64,000 nt of DNA, taken from assembly GCA_958450365.1 (NCBI GenBank), contig CAUEEP010000860.1, positions 62,001 through 126,000 on the forward strand, written 5' to 3'. Source of the DNA: Mesorhabditis belari. Taxonomy: Eukaryota > Nematoda > Chromadorea > Rhabditida > Rhabditidae. Every line of letters starts with the position of its first letter. The stretch's first letter is position 1. A program made the translations under genes and the position numbers. Positions 58,301 to 64,000 of the stretch are shown one piece after another. Below the pieces are notes generated by a model. It was not told the origin of the DNA and made no database searches. It saw only the letters and a list, made by a program, of their open reading frames with translations.

Positions 58301-61300
58301 AATCTGTTCGCCGTGCGCTTCTTCGGCTTTCTGTTGTTGTTGAAGAGAAATTGTCGATGTTTCCAACTCGGTAGTGAGCATTTCTCGTTCGGATAATAGA
58401 TAGGAAATCTAAAAATTCCTTATGAAGCTATCAGGTTTTCTTTCACTAACCTGTACTTGAAGCTTTTCGATCTCCCCTTCACCCTCTCGAGCCGTCGACT
58501 CAAGAATCAAAACTTGAGCAACTTTTTCCCGTAAATCCGACTGAATTCTCGCGAAATCTTCCGATAAAGTTACAATCTAGAAATATTTTAGTTAACACTT
58601 GAAAAGGTGACTGAATAGATTGCACCTGTTCCCTTTGATTTCTCGTTTCTTCTTTCCTTTCTTCAATCTCTTTTCCCAATTTCGCAATCTCTTCATCTTT
58701 TTCTTTTTCTGATTGCAAATGTTTTGATTGAAGATCGCCAATCTTTGCCTCAATCCTTTTCAGTTTTTCCTTGTTTTCTTCGGAATCTTTTTTGAGAGTC
58801 TCATTTTCGAATGTTAGTGCAGAAATTTGAGGCTGAAAGGAATTTATGAAATGGGGATTTGATTTGTTTTGTAAAAATGGGTAATTTATCCAGAATATTG
58901 GCTGGAAATTTGAAATTTCTGAAATAAAATCCAAATTACCCCAGTCAAATCACTCGATGAACGAAGGGCTTCCGATTCTACTGAAATACTTTCAAGAGAC
59001 GCCTCCAGAAAAGCGATTTTTGATAGAGATTCATCGAATTGTGACTGAAAAATGGGTTTCCAACAAATGTAGAGCTAAATATCACCTGAAGATCTTGAAG
59101 TTGAATCTCTTTTTGCTTGATTTCTGAAGAGTTTATCGTCTCTAGGCCAGAGATTCTTGTCTAAATAGAGTTGGACCCGTTGAACTTTCTCCAATCGTTA
59201 CCTCAAGTGTCTCATTGATTTGTTCAGCTTGGTGAAGTTTCTCTTGAAGTTCTTCAATTCTCGCTTCTTCATTCTAAAGTTGAATGAGAATGATAGAATC
59301 AGTCTGGAAATTTCGGCAGAGTTATCTGTGCTCTCACCTCAGATCGTTCGTTTGTTGTCACTCGTTGTCTTTCCATTTCCAACTCTTCCCTAATGACGCT
59401 CAACTGATTTTGCAGGGTCTAATATTTAAAAATAATTTGCTCAAATATTTTAAAAACTTGATTCTTTTGGTCTTTTTCCTCTGATTCGGTTTTGTGTTGA
59501 GAAATTTTATTCTCTTGACAAGCAAGTGCGGTTCTCGATCGTTCCAGATTTAGCTTCAACTCATCGATCTCGTCTTTCTGAAATCCTCAACATTAAAGTG
59601 GGCTTGATCTTTCTTTTATTTCATTCGATTTCTATTTCTTTTATTTCTACTAAGTTCAAACTATTCTAAGCTACATTTTACTATCCATCGACTAGTTTTG
59701 GCACTCTACCTGATCTTGAATAATCCGATTCGACTCATCCTGGATCTTTTCCATCTCTTCTTTCAAGCGTCTCTCTTTTTCCTGAAGTAAAACGTTGAAA
59801 ATATATAGCTAATTAGGTACAAATTCAAATTTAACTGCATTATGGGATTAATTTGTGAGGGTATGCGTGTAAAACTAGAATAAAGTTAAATGCAGATCTT
59901 TAAAATTTTATGTGGGGTTTAACAGTGACAGCTAAAACACTGCACTGTGTTTACTGCACTGTTAAACCTCCCATAAAATTTTAAAGATCTGCATTTAACT
60001 TTATTCTAGTTTTACGCGCATACCCTCACAAATTAATCCCATAATGCAGTTAAATTTGAATTTGTGTGTAGAAGATAAGGCCATATTACAGATACATTTC
60101 ATGTTTTAGTGCTAAACTTGGGTTATAAGCATGCTTATGCCTTATTAGGTGCCTTATAAGTTCTTTCCAATCTTCAAACATAAATTTCTCAAAAAGTATC
60201 AAGGCTTAGTTTATGAAAATTTACCAATATAATTGCTATACTTTTGTTAAATATTAGACAAAATTTCATCCCGACCTGTTAGTTCAATCAAGAGAACGAC
60301 ACATATACAACTAGCAGCATTTTTAGGCTTAAATTGAGGTAAATTTTCACAGATTTTTAGCAGAAAAATTAAATAGAAAAGAAAGAGAAAACCCGTATTT
60401 TATTTAGATACTAGGTTAGTAATTTCTCTAAAAAATTCTTGCTTTTTAGGGTTTCAGTAGAGCAGAAAAAGCAGGTTCCGTTCTCGTGATTGAATTAACA
60501 AATCGGGATGAAACTTTGTCTAATATTTGACAAAAATATAGCAATTATAATGGTAAATTTTCATAAAAGAAGCCTTAATACTTTTTGAGAAATTTATGTT
60601 TGAAGATTGGGAAGAACTTATAAGGCACCTAATAAGGCATAAGCATGCTTATAACCCAAGTTTAGCACTAAAGCCTTGATACTTTTTTCAAGAAATTGAG
60701 AAAACTTATGCCTAAATCTAATATCACAGTATTGCAAATTCTCCTCACCTTCATCTCTTCTCCTTGACTCGCCTCTTCGTCTTTAACACTTTGAAGTAAA
60801 TCCTTCAGTTGCATATTTTCTTCCTCAATCCGTTGAGCTTTTTCTAAAAAGTAAACATATTGAAAATCAGCTTAATCAGCTTAATTAAGCTTACCGCCAG
60901 CTTCCACCAATTCTTGTTGGATTTTCTGGGTCACTTCTGCAAGATCCTCTTCTTCAGTGGCTAAATTTACCCTAATTTATTTAATACTCAATGAGTTTAC
61001 TTGCCTCTTTTCTCTGAATTCTCCAATTTTTCTCGTAACCTCTCGTTTTTTGCATCGATTTCACTAACGCGTATTGTGATTGTTTCAATTTCTTCTCTCA
61101 TAGAATCCTTCTCATCTTCCAAAGTCTTTTGCTGAGCTGAAAATTTGATGTAAGTCTATTAGATTTGCCAAAGGTGATTTCTTACAATTTAAATCTTTTT
61201 CAAAAGCAAAAGCCTCACCTTTTGCCTCTTCAAGAAGCTCTCCCAAACGCTCCATTTCGACAGTTTTTTCTTGCAAATCCCTTTCGAAATTCACCTTTTC

Positions 61301-63322
61301 TGCTTGAAGTTTCTTTTCTAAAAGCAGATTTTAAAAATTTTCTTTTTTCTATCTACCACTTTCTTTGTAAAGCTGCCCATTTTCCAATTGAAGTTCCGTA
61401 TTCTTTACTACAAGCGCATCTCTTTCATCTTTCAATTCTTCTCGCTCATTTTCCAAGATTCTTTGGAGATCTGAAATTGAAGAATTAATTATAAGTATAC
61501 CCCAGGGATTTATTTCCGACAATCAACTGGATTACCCAACTACTAGAAACCGTGAAAGCTTAGCTCACCCCTTGTCTCTTCAAAAAGCTTCTGCAAATCT
61601 TTCAGCTCTTCCATTTTTTCTTGAAGTTCACCATGAATCCTTGTTGTCTCTTCGCGAAACTCGTTTTCTGAATATTCGTACTGGAACTCGAATTATTCGA
61701 ATAATATATCTCCAGAAGTCAAGGTCAAAAATTGCTTCTGGCTTTTGGCCTAACCCTAAAAATGTAGATTTGAAACATTTTGCTCAAGAGATGGGATGCT
61801 AATCACCTCGGTCACGCCCTACCTCCCATATAACGCCGAGGGAAAAGAGGCCGTTTTTTTAGAATTTTATAGGCAGTTGAGCGGCTTTTTTGACTTTTAA
61901 AAAAGTATACGATGAAAGTTTTTAATTTTTTGTGGGCGCCGTTAGCATAATATTACCAATATAACAAAAAAAAAGCGCATCCCGGAATTCGATCTGGACG
62001 CTGAGAAAAACGCGTGTGACGGACGGACGGACACTTGCATTTTATATATAGTTTATTCTATGAGTACATACATTATTCACCAGTTATCTATCCCAGTCTT
62101 GAAAGTGATAAATGCAATAACGGTATCTAACCACTTTGTCCCCTCTGCACCAACCTTTCCCATTCAATATTTCTTCCAGTTGTGTATATTTTTCCTTTTC
62201 TCGTTTTATCAGAGAATCAAGATTTTCTAAAAAAAAGTTCGTTAAATAGCTTTAACCATCAAAACCCACGGGTTTGTGCCCGAAACTCGAGATTTTCGAT
62301 CTCTTTCTCTTTCAATTCATCTCTCAATCGATCAACCTCATTTCCCAATTCATCAACTAGAGTTCAGTGCTTATTATTTTAATAATCGAATTAAATCCTA
62401 CTCAAATTTTGTCTTTCTATCATTCTCTCGAGTATTTCATCTCCATTTCCACTTGATTCCGTCGTTTTCTTTTCAGTTAGTGTCTTGAAAGTCGTTCGAA
62501 TCTCATCTAAAACATACTGAGCTTGTTACCCGGTTCAAAATAAAGAAATTTCGAGATGGTTGTATAAAAAAACTAAGGTTAAAGGACAATAAATTGTATA
62601 TCTGATATATCCTCACAAGTTTTTAGAATTTTTGGTTAAGCCATTAACGAGAAACTGGATATGGTACTTCGCTGTTTCAATGTGGAAAAAGCTTTGCGAT
62701 AGCGCTTTAACACGTTGACGACATTGTCACCTGATGCTGTCTGACACATATTCGTTCGCCTGGGACATTGTCACCTGATGTCAGGTGACATTTTTTGTCG
62801 AAAAAAACCACGTTGTCCCATGCGATTGTTTGTGCAAAAACGCCATTGTCGTCAACATCTTAAAAGTGTAGACTGATTGTGAGCTTTTGCTGTTCTCTGG
62901 CGCTTTTCATTTTCAGCTGCAAGCTTTCAAAAATTCATAAAAAAACAAAAGAAATATTTTAATTTTATGCAAAAAAAACTGCTACTAAAGCAGCCTGAGT
63001 ACGCTAGCGGGCAATCCATTCCCAGGAAAACTTCCAATTCACATGTTATTCACATGATGGTATCCATTTCATGTTTTCTAACCTGATTCAAATTTCAAAT
63101 GCCTTTAATTCAATCAAAAAAAAATTCGCTCACCGATATATTCATGATGTACGTTGAAAATCTCTCCCAATTCCTCCAAAAACGCCTCGAATTTCACGGC
63201 CAACTCGCCCAATGCCCCATCCAATGGATACTAAATATGGGAGGGGAAAAAAAATTTTTTTTTTTTCCCCCCCTTTATTTTCCTATTTTTTTTAAATTCT
63301 ATAATAAAAAAAAAAATTTTTT

Positions 63323-63382
<60 letters not shown>

Positions 63383-63414
63383 AAAAAAAAATTAAAAAAG
63401 AAAAAAAAAAAAAA

Positions 63415-63465
<51 letters not shown>

Positions 63466-63483
63466 AAAAATTTTTAAAAAAAA

Positions 63484-63526
<43 letters not shown>

Positions 63527-64000
63527 AAAAAAAAAAAAAAAAAAAAAATAAAAAAAAAAGAAAAAAAAAAAAAAAATAAAAAAAAATAAAAAAAGGAGGG
63601 AAGGGGGGGGGGGGGGAGGGGGGGGAAAGGGGGGGGGGCGCGGGGGGGCCCCCCCCACCCCCCCCCCCACTAAATATGGTATTTCTAAAAACAAAAATCT
63701 TTTAAACCTTTTCCATTGTTTGCATTTTTATCGTATTTTTCTTGCCCAAAAATATCATTTATTCACCTCGACTTTGGTTTTGACGAAAAAACATTCAATA
63801 AATATACCCATTAATAAAAAGTTTAGAGAGAGAAAATCACAGGATCTCACAAGAAATTTCGAGTTCTACCTTGAAAATAATCAAAAAAGAAAAAAATGTT
63901 TCTAGTAAAACTTTTAAGCAATAAATAAGGCACAATTTGATACGAGTTACCTATGGGGAAATAATGAGCATTTAGGGTTGAAATTGGCTTTCTGGGACAT
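55384..64000 (-). CDS. Long coiled-coil protein (partial at N-terminus)
   Basis: About 25-30 short minus-strand exons, many in phase 0 and split by small introns. The clearest 3' ones are 56945-56863, 56381-56309, 56270-56226, 56186-56118, 56045-55899 and 55503-55384 (TGA, ending PWCFNNPDF). Almost all exons code heptad-rich sequence full of Glu, Lys, Gln and Leu, for example LRNELSSFRQQLQHLQFENE (near 57880-57950) and EKKLQAEKVNFERDLQEK (near 61300). An N-terminal exon at about 63123-63232 reads LGELAVKFEAFLEELGEIF; a possible first exon (MSQKANFNPKCSLF) lies at 63951-64000. The C-terminal 100 residues are acidic (NPDDEAIEDDHEIE). I see no motor, GRIP, RUN or lipid-binding motif, so the role (golgin, centrosomal or filament-type) is undecided. 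Confidence 0.75.
56464..56845. mobile_element. MITE family D, copy 2 (internally duplicated)
   Basis: ACCGTAAATACTGTAATAGT at the left and ATTACAGTATTTACG at the right match 47790-48055 in reverse orientation. About 115 bases of the inside (ATAGCCCTGAATTTCAGC to the CTAGACTACG region) occur twice, so this copy is longer. It lies in an intron of the coiled-coil gene. Confidence 0.9.
59819..60065. mobile_element. MITE with about 110-bp terminal inverted repeats
   Basis: ACAAATTCAAATTTAACTGC and onward through the TTAAAATTTTATG region is mirrored to 60065; the centre holds AACAGTG(A)CAG..CACTGCACTGT. It lies in an intron of the coiled-coil gene. Confidence 0.9.
60105..60672. mobile_element. MITE with about 190-bp terminal inverted repeats
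   Basis: TTTAGTGCTAAACTTGGGTT through to TTTCATCCCGA at the left is mirrored at the right to 60672 with few differences. The roughly 190-bp centre is unique and AT-rich. It directly follows the MITE at 59819-60065 in the same intron. Confidence 0.9.
61826..62060. repeat. Probable dispersed repeat with GGAC tandem and TATATATAG tail
   Basis: TCACGCCCTACCTCCCATAT starts a GC-richer block; it ends GTGTGACGGACGGACGGACA then CTTGCATTTTATATATAG. This kind of GGAC-repeat plus short AT tail is seen at ends of some invertebrate non-LTR or SINE-like repeats. The class is not established. In an intron of the coiled-coil gene. Confidence 0.4.
63241..63668. other. Homopolymer block, probable assembly artefact
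   Basis: About 430 bases of almost pure A with some T, then G-runs and C-runs. ACTAAATATGG stands on both sides (63228 and 63670), so the two edges are the same short sequence. Runs of A, T, G and C next to each other without any intermediate sequence are unlike the rest of the window. Confidence 0.75.

Noticed and set aside
61165..61802. Plus-strand frames of 76-107 codons
   Set aside because: Antisense to well-supported coiled-coil exons on the minus strand.

Overview
The window looks like nematode genomic DNA. Introns are numerous and often only 45-60 bp long, 3' splice sites are of the TTTCAG type, and the protein set fits a nematode: a TSP1/C-type-lectin secreted protein, an EGL-27/RERE-like corepressor, a GRTP1-type TBC protein and a White-type ABCG half transporter. 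No species can be named from sequence alone. All exon boundaries below were read by eye from GT-AG signals and reading-frame continuity.

Layout. 1-2907 is a large imperfect inverted repeat (a foldback-type element) carrying in its centre a piece of an integrase-like (KRBA2-like) protein. 2974-5285 (+) holds the 3' exons of a secreted TSP1-TSP1-Thr/Lys linker-C-type-lectin protein. 5607-9277 (-) is an 11-exon gene for a secreted protein I do not recognise, with three successive exons that are copies of one another; its second intron holds a decayed tyrosine-recombinase element between inverted repeats. 9278-24223 has no gene I can support and is full of repeats: a 14-bp satellite, a LINE tail, a Merlin/IS1595-like transposase relic, a perfect hairpin, a Tc1/mariner-like MITE, tRNA-like sequences and strongly pyrimidine- or purine-rich blocks.

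24224-44916 (+) is a 23-exon gene, about 1037 aa, whose order BAH - ELM2 - SANT - GATA zinc finger - Ser/Pro/Gln/Ala-rich tail identifies an EGL-27/RERE (atrophin-type) transcriptional corepressor. Its introns 2 and 3 are huge (3.6 and 6.3 kb) and repeat-laden, whereas the 3' half is compact. 44917-48612 holds several MITEs with long terminal inverted repeats. 48613-50742 (+) is a complete 12-exon GRTP1/TBC1D6-like Rab-GAP (about 332 aa). 51043-54284 (+) is a complete ABCG half transporter (about 646 aa) starting only 300 bp downstream. 55384 to beyond 64000 (-) is a long coiled-coil protein made of many short exons, with three MITEs in its introns and a 430-bp homopolymer block at 63241-63668 that looks like an assembly artefact.

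The genes do not form one pathway. The GRTP1-like and ABCG genes are close enough to be a possible operon; the rest look independent. The most unusual items are the palindromic element with its captured integrase piece, the recombinase remnant between inverted copies of a dispersed, well conserved repeat (four copies in the window), the tandem exon triplication in the secreted gene, and the recurrent purine/pyrimidine blocks through the egl-27-like upstream region and long introns.
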